Shown: positions 18,978-27,497, counted from the stretch's first letter. The stretch: 64,000 nt of DNA from Alphaproteobacteria bacterium (GCA_020632925.1 JACKER010000027.1:1-64000); one strand, 5' to 3'. Numbers and translations: made by a program. The notes: generated by a model not told the origin, from the letters alone.

Positions 18978-19945
18978 GAGCAGGTGCTGCCGATGCCGCG
19001 GCTGTGGCGACGGAGCTGTACGGGCACGCGGTGCTGACGTGGACGTGGAACTCCGCGACGGGCCTGATCGCGGCGGAGTCGACGGACCTGGTGGGCGCGA
19101 ACGGGCTGGACCTGGCGGACCGGTCGAGCCAGACGCCGGTGGGGACGCCAGCGTGGCCGCTGGACGGGCTGCACGGGGCGGAGGCGGACGCGAGCGAGGA
19201 GCTGCTGCACTTCGGTGCGCGGCACATGGCGATGCGGGACGGGCTGTGGCTGCAGCCTGAGCCGCTGCTCTACCTCGGACCGACGAACGGGGACCTGCGG
19301 AACCCGCTCGGCTTCGGTAGTCTCTACGCCATGGGGAACACCAATCTGTACATGGACCTCTCGGGGTACATCCCGATCACGGAGAAGGGCCTCAAGGACA
19401 ATCCGAGTCCTGATACACTCGAGCCATCGTCGGACTTCGTCGTAGGCATGGAGTCCCTGGAAGCTGGGACGGCGAAGCGGATGCAAGATCCGCAGGATCC
19501 GGCGGTACTCGCTGGGAAGATGCCCGAGAACAGCCAACAGGTGGTCATTCCGAGCAACGACGGCGAAGCAGAGTTGGTCGGCCCAGTCGACACCACTTGT
19601 TTCAGTGGCGCCAGCCCGCCTGGCGGTGGGAACAACGGGCACGGACACGCGTGGAGCGTCATCGGTCCATCGACCAGCTCAAATCCGGAGTTCGCCGGGG
19701 GGCCGAACGATGAGACCACCGCGATTGCAGTAGCCGCCACTTCCTCACAGGGGATTGGGCTCGTGGCAGTCGCCAATGGACCTCGCGACGGCACCACCAG
19801 AACCTTGGGGATGGTCACCGCGGTGAGGACGAGCGAGGGCATCGTCGTGTCCCAGTATTCGGGCCGCGTGAACCAGGCGGACAACACGGTCTCCCTGGTT
19901 CGAGTGGGTACGCCCTACACTGTTCCGCTCCCGAGTGCACCGTGA
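18978..19945 (+). pseudogene. Orphan RHS C-terminal tip cassette (no N-terminus)
   Basis: An RHS fragment lacking the YD-repeat body. It starts with GAGCAGGTGCTGCCGATGC, which is also at 22334 inside the larger RHS gene. Bases 19026-19338 differ by only about four positions from 22405-22717 there, covering the core end motif GARHMAMRDGLWLQPEP...GSLYAMGN. After MDLSGYIPITEKGL the sequence (about 193 residues) diverges from the second tip yet is clearly homologous, with shared PPGGGNNGHGHAW, SSQGIGLV and VRTSEGIVVSQY. The junction at the 5' end is out of frame and no ribosome binding site is seen; a GTG at 19004 is the only plausible start. It is probably a silent cassette. Its stop overlaps the start of the next gene. 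Confidence 0.8.
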
Positions 19946-20835
19946 CACCTCTGGTGGACCTGCATGTGGAACAGGCCGAACACCTCTGCGACGGGTTCGG
20001 CTGGTTCGATACTGGGGAGACGTACTGCCTCCGACCGGACGGAGCAGTGACGACAGACCTGGGGACCCAGATCCTCCCTCCAGGAACCGTGCCGAATGAT
20101 GCGGTGTCGCAGGTTCGGTTCGGCCTACTCGTAGTCGAACCGCGTGGTGGTACATCGTTTTCCCTGTTCGATCTGGACAAGGGCAACCTGGTCGAGACCA
20201 TCACGGACCCATCGAAGACCCGTCCCGTGATGCTTGGCAGGGGGTGTGTCGCCTGGCTGCGTGATGATAGTTCCGTCGGTACACACCAGCTCGCCGTGTG
20301 GAAGGCCGGCCAGATCATGTCCTGGGGCCAGGTACCGTGGTCGGCGATCGAGGCGGTCGAGGATTGCGACAACGCCATCATCGGTCGGGGGGGATTGCAC
20401 TCCGACCCGACATTCTACCGAACCACGACCAGCGAAACAGTGATCGTTGGGTCAGGCGACATGCGCTTCGACGGAGCGTGCGCCGCAGCGGTCGACCTCG
20501 ACGCAGACCTGATCCGCGTGGTGTGTAGGGCGGCAGCCGAACGAACCATCCCGCTGCCGCCGTTCGACTGGGATCCCGGATACACGATGGTTTGGCAGTT
20601 TCGGGCCGAAAGACGCTGGGGTGTGCTGGTGCACGCGGCGCCCGGGGTGATGTTCGCCGCCGTCCGAAGTTCGCGTCGGCGGGCGCGGGCCCACTGGGCG
20701 GAGGTCCACTTTGGACCTGGCCCGGAGGTGCCAGTTGCCGTGCTGGACGTGCGGGGGAAACCTTGCGTTGGCTGGATCTCAAACCAGGGTCAGGTCACGA
20801 CCGGCATGTGGAGGTCGTGCGTCTCCACGGACTGA
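19942..20835 (+). CDS. Putative immunity protein A of RHS tip cassette
   Basis: A 297-residue protein without a signal peptide. The GTG start overlaps the tip stop codon (GTGA). It is homologous over its full length to the 297-residue protein at 23281 (by eye more than half identical), and both hold conserved Cys in LCDG, TYC, GCVAW, DCD, DGAC, CVGW and RSC, and repeated strand/Trp patterns (VPWSAIE, PLPPFDWDP) that resemble a beta-propeller. Position directly after a polymorphic-toxin-like tip suggests immunity. The family itself is not recognised; a role as secreted partner is an alternative. Confidence 0.65.
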   Translation: MTPLVDLHVEQAEHLCDGFGWFDTGETYCLRPDGAVTTDLGTQILPPGTVPNDAVSQVRFGLLVVEPRGGTSFSLFDLDKGNLVETITDPSKTRPVMLGRGCVAWLRDDSSVGTHQLAVWKAGQIMSWGQVPWSAIEAVEDCDNAIIGRGGLHSDPTFYRTTTSETVIVGSGDMRFDGACAAAVDLDADLIRVVCRAAAERTIPLPPFDWDPGYTMVWQFRAERRWGVLVHAAPGVMFAAVRSSRRRARAHWAEVHFGPGPEVPVAVLDVRGKPCVGWISNQGQVTTGMWRSCVSTD

Positions 20836-20837
20836 GT

Positions 20838-21053
20838 ATGCTCCTCTCGATCGGAATCGAATTCGTCGGCAAAGAACTGGTCGCGCGTGACGGCGCTCGC
20901 CACTTCGACTGGTACGGCGGGCTCGTGCTCAAGGACCACTCCGCAACCGTGACCCCCGATCCCGGAGCCGGGCCTGCCCTGTCCCGGCGCTGGCGTCAGA
21001 GTCCTTCGCGTCCGGACCTCTGTTGGGAGGAGATCATGGGCCTGCCGCACTGA
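20838..21053 (+). CDS. Small ORF, possible remnant
   Basis: A 71-residue frame starting ATG 2 bp after the stop of the putative immunity gene (MLLSIGIEFVGKELVARDG...). It contains FDWYGGLVLKDHSATVTPDPG and ends in WEEIMGLPH. No ribosome binding site is obvious and there is no counterpart after the second immunity gene. It may be a relic of a displaced gene. The rest of 21054-21192 shows nothing recognisable. Confidence 0.25.
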   Translation: MLLSIGIEFVGKELVARDGARHFDWYGGLVLKDHSATVTPDPGAGPALSRRWRQSPSRPDLCWEEIMGLPH

Positions 21054-21192
21054 CACCGAGTGGCGCGAACCACTGGGTGTCGCCTCGCCCGCTCGTGGTC
21101 GTCGTCGGTGCAGATCACCTTCTGAGCTGAGCGGTGGCGGGATCGGATCGGCTGGGTGAGCTCCGTCGCGTCCGCGTGCTGGACGAGGCCCG

Positions 21193-21311
21193 CGTCGACG
21201 GAGCCCCGCCCACCCGGGGCGGGGCGCGCCGAAGGCGGGGGTGGGGTGGGGAGCCGCGAAGCGGCGGGACTCCACCAACATGACGACTGGGCGCGGGGCC
21301 GCGACCCGACC
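21193..21311. repeat. GC-rich ~117-bp repeat, copy 1
   Basis: From GTCGACGGAGCC to about GCGACCCGACCCG this is almost identical to 25656-25772. It contains several hairpins, such as GCCGCgaaGCGGC and CGCCttCGGCG types, and runs of G/C. It ends 12 bp before the first codon of the truncated RHS gene, marking the point where the RHS N-terminal part was lost or replaced. Confidence 0.8.
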
Positions 21312-21322
21312 CGAACAGCCCG

Positions 21323-23284
21323 TTGTCGGAGTGGCTCGGGGTCCGGCACGCGACGTTCGACCTGTCGGGATCGACGACGTACGCGTACGACGCGGGCCCG
21401 TTCGGGCGGCTGGGGCAGCTGACCGGGACCACGAGGACGTTCAACGGGGGGACGACGGCGAGCTTCGCGCGGACGTACGACAGCGCGGGGAACGTGCTGA
21501 CGGAGACGTGGCCGAGCGGGCGGACGGTCGCCCGGACGTACCACGACAACGGGGAGCTCTCGAGCGCCTCGGTGTCCGGCCCACCCGGCGGCCCGACGTA
21601 CGACGTGGACGTGACCTACGACGCCCAGTACGGCCTGCCGGACGGGTACGCGCTCACGGCGATCAGTGCGAACGGGTCGTTCACGGTGGACGCGACGATC
21701 GAGCGGAACACGTCGACCCAGGTGTCGGACGAGACCTGGGTGAGGTCGGTGGGCGGCGCGCCGCTGGCGAACCAGACGGTGGCGTACCTGTGGGGCGAAG
21801 GGCTGCTGCGGGCCAAGCAGGTGAACAGCAGCGACCCGATCTCGTACGCGTACGACGGGCTGGGCCGGATCGACGCCGTGTACGGGGACGCGAACATCTA
21901 CGTGGCGCCGGGGGCGACCCCGTTCGAGACGTACCAGCACGACGTGGCGGGGAACCCGACGGTGACGAGCGCTCGGCTGCCTTCGGCGCAGGGCGGCGGG
22001 CAGCAGGGGTACACGTACGACCCGAGCCCGGAGTTCTCGGAGGTGGGGTTCCGGTCCCACACCGGCGCGCAGACGGTCGACAGGTTCGCGTACGACGCGA
22101 TGTCGCGGCTGACGAGCTGGAACACCGAGGTCCAGGGGCAGGTGACGAAGGGGCGGACCTTCCAGTACGACGGAGCGGGCCGGTTGCGCGTCCAGGGAGG
22201 GGCGACGCCGGTGGACTACCGGTACGACGTGGACGACCAGCTGGTGGAGGAGGTGCGCGGGTCGCCGGCGAACCCGTCGGTGGTGCGGCGGTTCGAGGGG
22301 TGGCGCTGGCAGCAGACGGGGAACGTGACGACCGAGCAGGTGCTGCCGATGCTGCGGCTGTCGGGCCCGCTGGCGACGGTGGTGGCGACGGAGCCGGACG
22401 GGCACGCGGTGCTGACGTGGACGTGGAACTCCGCCACCGGCCTGATCGCGGCGGAGTCGACGGACCTGGTGGGGGCGAACGGGCTGGACCTGGCGGACCG
22501 GTCGAGCCAGACGCCGGTGGGGACGCCAGCGTGGCCGCTGGACGGGCTGCACGGGGCGGAGGCGGACGCGAGCGAGGAGCTGCTGCACTTCGGTGCGCGG
22601 CACATGGCGATGCGGGACGGGCTGTGGCTGCAGCCGGAGCCGCTGCTCTACCTCGGACCGACGAACGGGGACCTGCGGAACCCGCTCGGCTTCGGTAGTC
22701 TCTACGCCATGGGGAACTCGAACAGCTTCATGGACCTCTCCGGGTACATCCCCATCACGGAGAAGGGGCTCAAGGAGAATCCGAGTCCTGAGACGCTCGA
22801 ACTGTCGCCTGAGAATTGCGCGGGCCTGGTCTCCCTCAACGATGGCACGGTCGCACGTCAGAACAACCCACTTGATCCAGCGGTCATGGCCGACAAGAAG
22901 CCGGAGAACAGCCAAGCGTTGGAGATTCCGACCGATGGTGGCCAGGCGCGGTTCGTCGGCGAGGTCGACACCACGAACTACAGCAACGGCCCCGCGCCAC
23001 CTGGTGGGAACAACGGGCACGGGCACGGGTACGGTGGAAAGGTCGGTCCTTCCCCAGGTGGCGATCAGGCCACTGCGGTAGGCGCGGCTACAAATTCGTC
23101 ACAGGGGATCGGGCTAGTGGAGGTTGCCAATGCGAAGTCGGATGGCGTCACAAACAAGACTGGAGCCGTGTTGGCCGTCAGGACCGATGCGGGGATCGTC
23201 GTGTCTCGCTACCTGAGCCAGGGGGATAACCTGTGTGTCATGGTCAGGCAGGGTACGGCGCTGACCCTTCCGAGCGGGCCGTGA
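21323..23284 (+). CDS. RHS/YD-repeat protein C-terminal half with polymorphic tip
   Basis: A 653-residue RHS-type protein. Residues about 15-310 hold YD repeats (YDSAGNVLTETWPSGRTV, YDGLGRIDAVYG, YDAMSRLTSW, YDGAGRLRVQ) that form the beta-rich shell around a C-terminal cargo. The core closes with a divergent form of the RHS motif (GARHMAMRDGLWLQPEP...NPLGFGSLYAMGN...MDLSG, ending near 472). The last ~180 residues are the variable tip, with PPGGNNGHGHGYG and SSQGIGLVEV. The tip matches no toxin family I know. The TTG start comes directly after a GC-rich repeat and no signal or N-terminal domain is present, so the gene looks 5'-truncated. Its stop overlaps the partner gene. Confidence 0.82.
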   Translation: MSEWLGVRHATFDLSGSTTYAYDAGPFGRLGQLTGTTRTFNGGTTASFARTYDSAGNVLTETWPSGRTVARTYHDNGELSSASVSGPPGGPTYDVDVTYDAQYGLPDGYALTAISANGSFTVDATIERNTSTQVSDETWVRSVGGAPLANQTVAYLWGEGLLRAKQVNSSDPISYAYDGLGRIDAVYGDANIYVAPGATPFETYQHDVAGNPTVTSARLPSAQGGGQQGYTYDPSPEFSEVGFRSHTGAQTVDRFAYDAMSRLTSWNTEVQGQVTKGRTFQYDGAGRLRVQGGATPVDYRYDVDDQLVEEVRGSPANPSVVRRFEGWRWQQTGNVTTEQVLPMLRLSGPLATVVATEPDGHAVLTWTWNSATGLIAAESTDLVGANGLDLADRSSQTPVGTPAWPLDGLHGAEADASEELLHFGARHMAMRDGLWLQPEPLLYLGPTNGDLRNPLGFGSLYAMGNSNSFMDLSGYIPITEKGLKENPSPETLELSPENCAGLVSLNDGTVARQNNPLDPAVMADKKPENSQALEIPTDGGQARFVGEVDTTNYSNGPAPPGGNNGHGHGYGGKVGPSPGGDQATAVGAATNSSQGIGLVEVANAKSDGVTNKTGAVLAVRTDAGIVVSRYLSQGDNLCVMVRQGTALTLPSGP

Positions 23285-24174
23285 CGCCTATCATCGACCT
23301 GGACGTCGAGCAGGCCGAGCGCCTGTGCGACGGGTACGGCTGGTTCGACGGCGGGGTGACCTACTGCCAGGGCGCGGACGGGGCGGTGTTGAAGGATGGA
23401 GAATCGATCCTCCCTCCCGGAACGGCACCTGACCGTATGGGGACCCAAGTCCGGTTCGGACAACTCCTCATCGAGCGAGATGACTACACGTCGCTCGCCC
23501 TCTTCGACTTGCATCGAGGCGTCGTCGAAGCAACGACCACGGACACGTCGAAGACTCTATCGAGCCTGGCGAATCTTGGGAACGGGTGCGTCGCCTGGCT
23601 GCAGGCCGATGGTGGCGGCGGACATCGGCTCGTGGTGTGGAACGGCGGTGAGATTGTCCCGTGGGGCCCGGTGCCATGGTCGGCGATCGAGACCATCGCG
23701 GACTGCGACGACGCCGTCATCGGAAGAGGAGGCTCTCCGTTCGACCCGACGTTCTACCGAACCACCCCAAGCAGCACCGATGTCGTCGCGTCCGGGTACA
23801 TGCGATTCGACGGAGCGTGCGGCGCCGTGGTCGACGTTGATGCCCGCGTGATCCGCGTGACGTGCGGGTCCGCAGCGGAGCGCATCGTCCCGTTACCACC
23901 GTTCGACTGGGATCCCCAAGACACGTACCTTGCGAGGTTCAGGGCGGACCGACGGCGCTGGTCTCTACTCCTCCATGCGTCGGATGTCATGTTCGCGGCG
24001 GTGCGAAGTCCGCGTCGCCGCGCACGGGCCGACTGGGTCGAGATCGACGCTGACTATGGCGTGGAGGTGCCCAACTCGGTGCTGAACCTGCGGGGAGAAA
24101 CCTGTGTGGGTTGGGTCTCGAACGACGGTGCGGTCGCCACCGGCCTCTGGAGGTCGTGCGCCTCGACGAAGTGA
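23281..24174 (+). CDS. Putative immunity protein B of RHS tip cassette
   Basis: A 297-residue homologue of the protein at 19942, the same length and coupled in the same way to the upstream tip (GTGA overlap). Shared anchors are DVEQAERLCDGYGWFDGG, ILPPGTAP, PVPWSAIE, MRFDGACGAVVD, PLPPFDWDP and VMFAAVRSPRRRARA. Differences are spread along the sequence, as expected for partners that co-diverge with their tips. No signal peptide is seen. Immunity is inferred from gene order only. Confidence 0.68.
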   Translation: MTPIIDLDVEQAERLCDGYGWFDGGVTYCQGADGAVLKDGESILPPGTAPDRMGTQVRFGQLLIERDDYTSLALFDLHRGVVEATTTDTSKTLSSLANLGNGCVAWLQADGGGGHRLVVWNGGEIVPWGPVPWSAIETIADCDDAVIGRGGSPFDPTFYRTTPSSTDVVASGYMRFDGACGAVVDVDARVIRVTCGSAAERIVPLPPFDWDPQDTYLARFRADRRRWSLLLHASDVMFAAVRSPRRRARADWVEIDADYGVEVPNSVLNLRGETCVGWVSNDGAVATGLWRSCASTK

Positions 24175-24369
24175 GTCCAGATCTCCCGGCGCGGTTCCCC
24201 GCCTATCTCCTCGCCTCGAACGTGAACCCCGCCGATCCCGACGACCTCACCAACTTCGCCGCCCGTTCCGCGCTCGCCCCGGCCGGCCGGTGCTCGAGGC
24301 GACGCCTTCGGGGTGGTCAACGAGAACGAGAAGCGCAGGACAGGACGCCCCGACGCGACCGACCGACCT

Positions 24370-25010
24370 ACCGGCGTCGTCGATCCAGACGCTCGGGGAG
24401 CTGAACGAGGCGCTGTGGGCGTGGCTCGACCTCCACTACCAGTCGAAGGTCCACTGCGAGACGCGGAAGGCGCCGCTCACGCGCTGGCGAGCGGGTATCG
24501 ATCGGGTCCAGTACGCCGACGAGGAGGCGGTCCGACAGGCGTTCCTCTGGAGCGAGCGCCACACGACCGACAAGGCCTGCGTCTTCTCGCTCTTCAACGT
24601 CCGCTACCAGGTCCCCGGCCTCCAACGTCGCAAGGTCGAGGTCCGCTACGACCCCGAGGCCCTCCTCGAGGTCGAGATCTGGCTCAACGGCAAGTTCGCC
24701 CAGCGCGCACGTCCGCTCGACGTCCATCGCTTCCGGCGTCCCAAGCCGTCCCCACCCACCTCGCCGCCATCCGGTGACGTCGCCGGCGACTGGCTCGGCC
24801 ACCTCGTCGCCCGACGCCGCGAAGAGCAAGCCCCGGAGCCCGATCCGCGCACCTGGAAGCGCGACGCCGACGAGCGGCGGGAGGCCAACACCGTCGGCCT
24901 GATCGAGCTCCTCCGTGATCGGCTCGACCCGTACGTCGTCGACGAGGTCGAGATCCGCGCATGGGTGGCACGCTTCGGCCCGGTCGAGCTCGATGGCTGG
25001 GCGTATCCAC
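24370..25010 (+). pseudogene. DDE transposase C-terminal fragment (Mu/IS481-like)
   Basis: An open stretch encoding about 215 residues from TLGELNEALWAWLDLHYQS through WSERHTTDKACVFSLFNVRY and LEVEIWLNGKFAQRARPLDV to WVARFGPVELDGWAY. This resembles the C-terminal part of integrase-core transposases with a Mu-type C-terminal barrel. The catalytic DDE core is missing and neither end has a proper start or stop of its own, so it is a dead fragment. The region 24175-24369 before it holds no gene I can support. Confidence 0.6.
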
Positions 25011-25027
25011 ACTGGGAACGGTGGAGG

Positions 25028-25325
25028 TCAGCCGGCCGGTGGCGTGTGACCTGGTCTGAACGCCCGCCAGTTCTTCGGCGTGAGCTCGCCGACCCGGTTC
25101 GCCGGGTAGTCCTGGAGGCGGTCGAGCAGGTCGCGCAGGTACAGCCAGGGGTCGATGCCTTGCAGCGAGCAGCTGCCGATCAACGTGTAGAGCGCGGCCG
25201 CCGCGTGTGCACCACCTTCGGACCGGGCGAACAGCCAGTTCTTGCGGCCGACAACCGTCTGCCTGAGCATCAGCTCGGACAGGTTGTTGTGCATCGGCAG
25301 CTCGCCGTGCTCGAGGAACAGCCGT
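25028..25325 (-). pseudogene. IS66-family transposase (TnpC) C-terminal fragment
   Basis: The frame encodes MHNNLSELMLRQTVVGRKNW, then LFARSEGGAHAAAALYTLI, GIDPWLYLRDLLDRL and VGELTPKNW, the highly conserved end of IS66 transposases including the natural stop. About 95 residues remain of a usual ~500. The upstream side fuses directly into a VapC-like fragment. No inverted repeats or accessory tnpA/tnpB genes were seen. Confidence 0.85.
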
Positions 25326-25497
25326 CGCGCCCCCGCCTTCCTTGCGCACGCGACGATGTGCGCGTCGTAGGTCGCGCCGCCCGAGACCCCGCCCACCAAA
25401 GCGGCGTCCAGCAAGTCCACACCTCGTCCCCGTCGATGCCCACCACGGAGGCCTTCCCGCGGAAGGTGCTCGTCAGCAGCCGGTGAGCATCGGCTCG
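25326..25497 (-). pseudogene. VapC-like PIN toxin fragment, frameshifted
   Basis: Minus-strand remnants read AHRLLTSTFRGKASVVGIDG in one frame and LLDAALVGGVSGGATYDAHI followed by VACARKAGARRL in another. This fits the C-terminal half of a VapC PIN ribonuclease, whose signature is GxxGGxxYDALIAAxAxxxGA. The N-terminal half with the first catalytic Asp is absent, one frameshift separates the parts, and the end is cut by the IS66 fragment. It should be non-functional. Confidence 0.6.
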
Positions 25498-25529
25498 CGG
25501 GTCGACGCCACGGCCACGCCGGCCACACC

Positions 25530-25655
25530 TCGATCGTCACGTCGACGGGAACGGGCTCGATCTCGATACCGCCGCCCAGCAAGCGAACCTCCAGCGGTGT
25601 TCCGGCCTCGATCCCCGCCGCCGCACGCACGGTCTTCGGGATGAGTGAGGTCGGG
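25530..25655 (-). pseudogene. VapB/AbrB-type antitoxin fragment
   Basis: The minus strand encodes TSLIPKTVRAAAGIEAGTPL followed by EVRLLGGGIEIEPVPVDV, the AbrB/SpoVT swapped-hairpin DNA-binding domain of VapB or MazE antitoxins (IPKxxRxxxGxxxGxxLEV). Its first ~10 residues are missing because the GC-rich repeat starts at 25656, and its end is lost before the VapC remnant. Gene order (antitoxin then toxin) is that of a VapBC locus. Confidence 0.6.
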
Positions 25656-25772
25656 GTCGACGGAGCCCCGCCCACCCGGGGCGGGGCGCGCCGAAGGCGG
25701 GGGTGGGGTGGGGAGCCGCGAAGCGGCGGGACTCCACCAACACGACGACTGGGCGCGGGACCGCGACCCGAA
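25656..25772. repeat. GC-rich ~117-bp repeat, copy 2
   Basis: Nearly identical to 21193-21311, in the same orientation. It abuts the truncated VapB fragment on the left, and the Kelch gene starts 57 bp to the right. The two copies bracket the truncated RHS gene, its partner gene and the transposase/VapBC relics (about 4.4 kb). Direct repeats in this arrangement could mediate deletion or mark past rearrangement. Confidence 0.8.
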
Positions 25773-25829
25773 CGCCTTCTCCTGCGGTGGACGTCCCGCC
25801 ATGGTACGACCTGGGACCGGGAGGGCAGG

Positions 25830-26861
25830 GTGCTGGTGTTGTTCGCCGCGTGTCGGGCCACGTCGTCCACCGACCTCCCGACGGACACCGTGCCGACCGA
25901 CGTGCCGGGCGTGCACAGCGGCGAGGACGACCACACCGCCGCGGAGACGGGGACCGAGGCGCACACCGGGGAGCCCTCGCTCGGGACGTGGGTGACGGGG
26001 ACCGATCTCCCCCTGCCCATCCAGGAGATCGGGGTGGCGGCGCTCGACGGGGAGGTCGTGACCGTCGGCGGCTTCGTGAGCTCGGGGGCGTTCGTCGCGA
26101 CGGCGCTGGCCTTCGACCCCGTGGCGGGCTCCTGGCGGCGGCTCGCAGACGTGCCCGAGCGCATGCACCACGCGGTCGTGGCGACGGTCGACGGCACGCT
26201 CTTCGTGCTCGGGTCGCTGGGGCAGGGGTTCGCGGCGAACGGCCACAGCTGGGCCTACGACCCCGTCGCCGACGCCTGGACCCCGCGCGCGCCGCTGCCC
26301 GCGGGGACCGAGCGCGGGGGCGGGGTGGCGGTGGTCGTGGACGGGCGGATCCACGTCGTGGGCGGCATCCGCGGGGGACAGGCCGTCGGCGAGCACCACG
26401 TGTACGACCCGACGACGGATGCGTGGACCGTGGCGGCGCCGATGCCCACCCCGCGCGATCACCTCGTCGGCGGCTGGGTCGGCGGGCGGCTCGTGGCCGC
26501 GGGCGGGCGTTTCATCGACTCGGACGAGCCGCTGGACGTCGTCGAGCGCTGGGATCCCGCGAGCGACTCCTGGAGCTCGGGCGCGCCGATGCCCACCGCG
26601 CGGGGCGGGCTGGCAGGCTGCGTGGTGGACGGTGCCCTGCTCACGTTCGGGGGCGAGGGCGATCATGACGACGAGCACGGCGTGTTCGACCAGACCGAGG
26701 CCTACGACGCGGCGCTCGACCGCTGGACCGCGCTCGCCCCGATGCCCACGCCCCGCCACGGCACGGGCGCGGCGCTCGTCGGCGGGGTGGTGTGGATCCC
26801 GGGCGGTGGATCCCACCAGAGCCTCGAGCCGACGGCGACCGTCGAGGGTTTCCTCCCCTGA
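25830..26861 (+). CDS. Kelch-repeat lipoprotein
   Basis: A 343-residue protein with the minimal lipoprotein signal MLVLFAAC, a Thr/Asp-rich linker, then six or so Kelch repeats: each has a GG pair, a Tyr/Trp spaced hydrophobic pattern and PMPTPR-type turns (HVVGGI...YDPTTDAWTVAAPMPTPRD, RWDPASDSWSSGAPMPTAR). This predicts a six-bladed beta-propeller for binding or structural roles at the cell surface. GTG start with GGGAGG upstream; a longer open frame reaches back into the GC-rich repeat and is not protein-like. Confidence 0.85.
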   Translation: MLVLFAACRATSSTDLPTDTVPTDVPGVHSGEDDHTAAETGTEAHTGEPSLGTWVTGTDLPLPIQEIGVAALDGEVVTVGGFVSSGAFVATALAFDPVAGSWRRLADVPERMHHAVVATVDGTLFVLGSLGQGFAANGHSWAYDPVADAWTPRAPLPAGTERGGGVAVVVDGRIHVVGGIRGGQAVGEHHVYDPTTDAWTVAAPMPTPRDHLVGGWVGGRLVAAGGRFIDSDEPLDVVERWDPASDSWSSGAPMPTARGGLAGCVVDGALLTFGGEGDHDDEHGVFDQTEAYDAALDRWTALAPMPTPRHGTGAALVGGVVWIPGGGSHQSLEPTATVEGFLP

Positions 26862-26868
26862 GCGCCGA

Positions 26869-27246
26869 TCAGAGCAGCTCGCAGGACTTCGCGCCGTCGC
26901 AGTTCAGGTTGGCCGCGCAGTGGTCGAGGCTGGACCACCAGAAGCCCGGGTGCACGCCGTCGGGCTCGCAGGTGCACGTCGCGTTGAACGCCATGCACTC
27001 CTCCTCGGTCGGCGCGTTCTCCTGCGAGCAGACCGTCGCGCCCGTCGGATCGATCTCGGCGATGCAGCAGCCGGCGAAGCCCTCCTGCTCGGTGAGCATG
27101 TAGGGGTAGACGCCGTAGAAGCCGCCGACGGCGTGGGAGGCGCGCTCGCCGGTGCCGCACCAGGTCTGCATGGCGGACGCGTCGGTGGTGGACGCGGCGA
27201 GGAGGGCGACGGCGAGGGCGGCGAAGGAAGCGATGGACCGGGTCAT
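26869..27246 (-). CDS. Small exported Cys-rich protein
   Basis: A 125-residue protein with a clear signal peptide (MTRSIASFAALAVALLAAST). The mature part has about eleven Cys, including GCC, CTCEPD, HCAAN, NCDG and SCELL, suggesting a disulphide-stabilised periplasmic or secreted protein. No family recognised. The ATG at 27246 has AGGAG upstream. It is convergent with the Kelch gene, with 7 bp between stops. Confidence 0.72.
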   Translation of the reverse strand: MTRSIASFAALAVALLAASTTDASAMQTWCGTGERASHAVGGFYGVYPYMLTEQEGFAGCCIAEIDPTGATVCSQENAPTEEECMAFNATCTCEPDGVHPGFWWSSLDHCAANLNCDGAKSCELL

Positions 27247-27497
27247 GACGTTCTCCTGTGGTTGGGCGTCTCTGCCTCTGCGACCCGAGGTTGCAGGGCG
27301 TGGGCCAACGCGAAGGCGAGGCGCCGCTGCTGGGAGAAGCCAGGTACGAAGCATCAAGCCGTAGGTCGGGGGGCATGGCGCGCGTGCGTGCTGGTGCGCG
27401 GCGATGCGCGCCTTCCGCGTCCGCGCGCACGGAGGCTTCACAACCCCTCACGAGCCCTTCACGGCGTCGGCGGCCACGTTCGATGCAGGAGGTCACC

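Noticed and set aside
25028..26197. Single 389-aa protein joining AbrB, PIN and IS66 sequence
   Set aside because: The parts belong to different families with missing catalytic regions and a frameshift; treated as separate relics.
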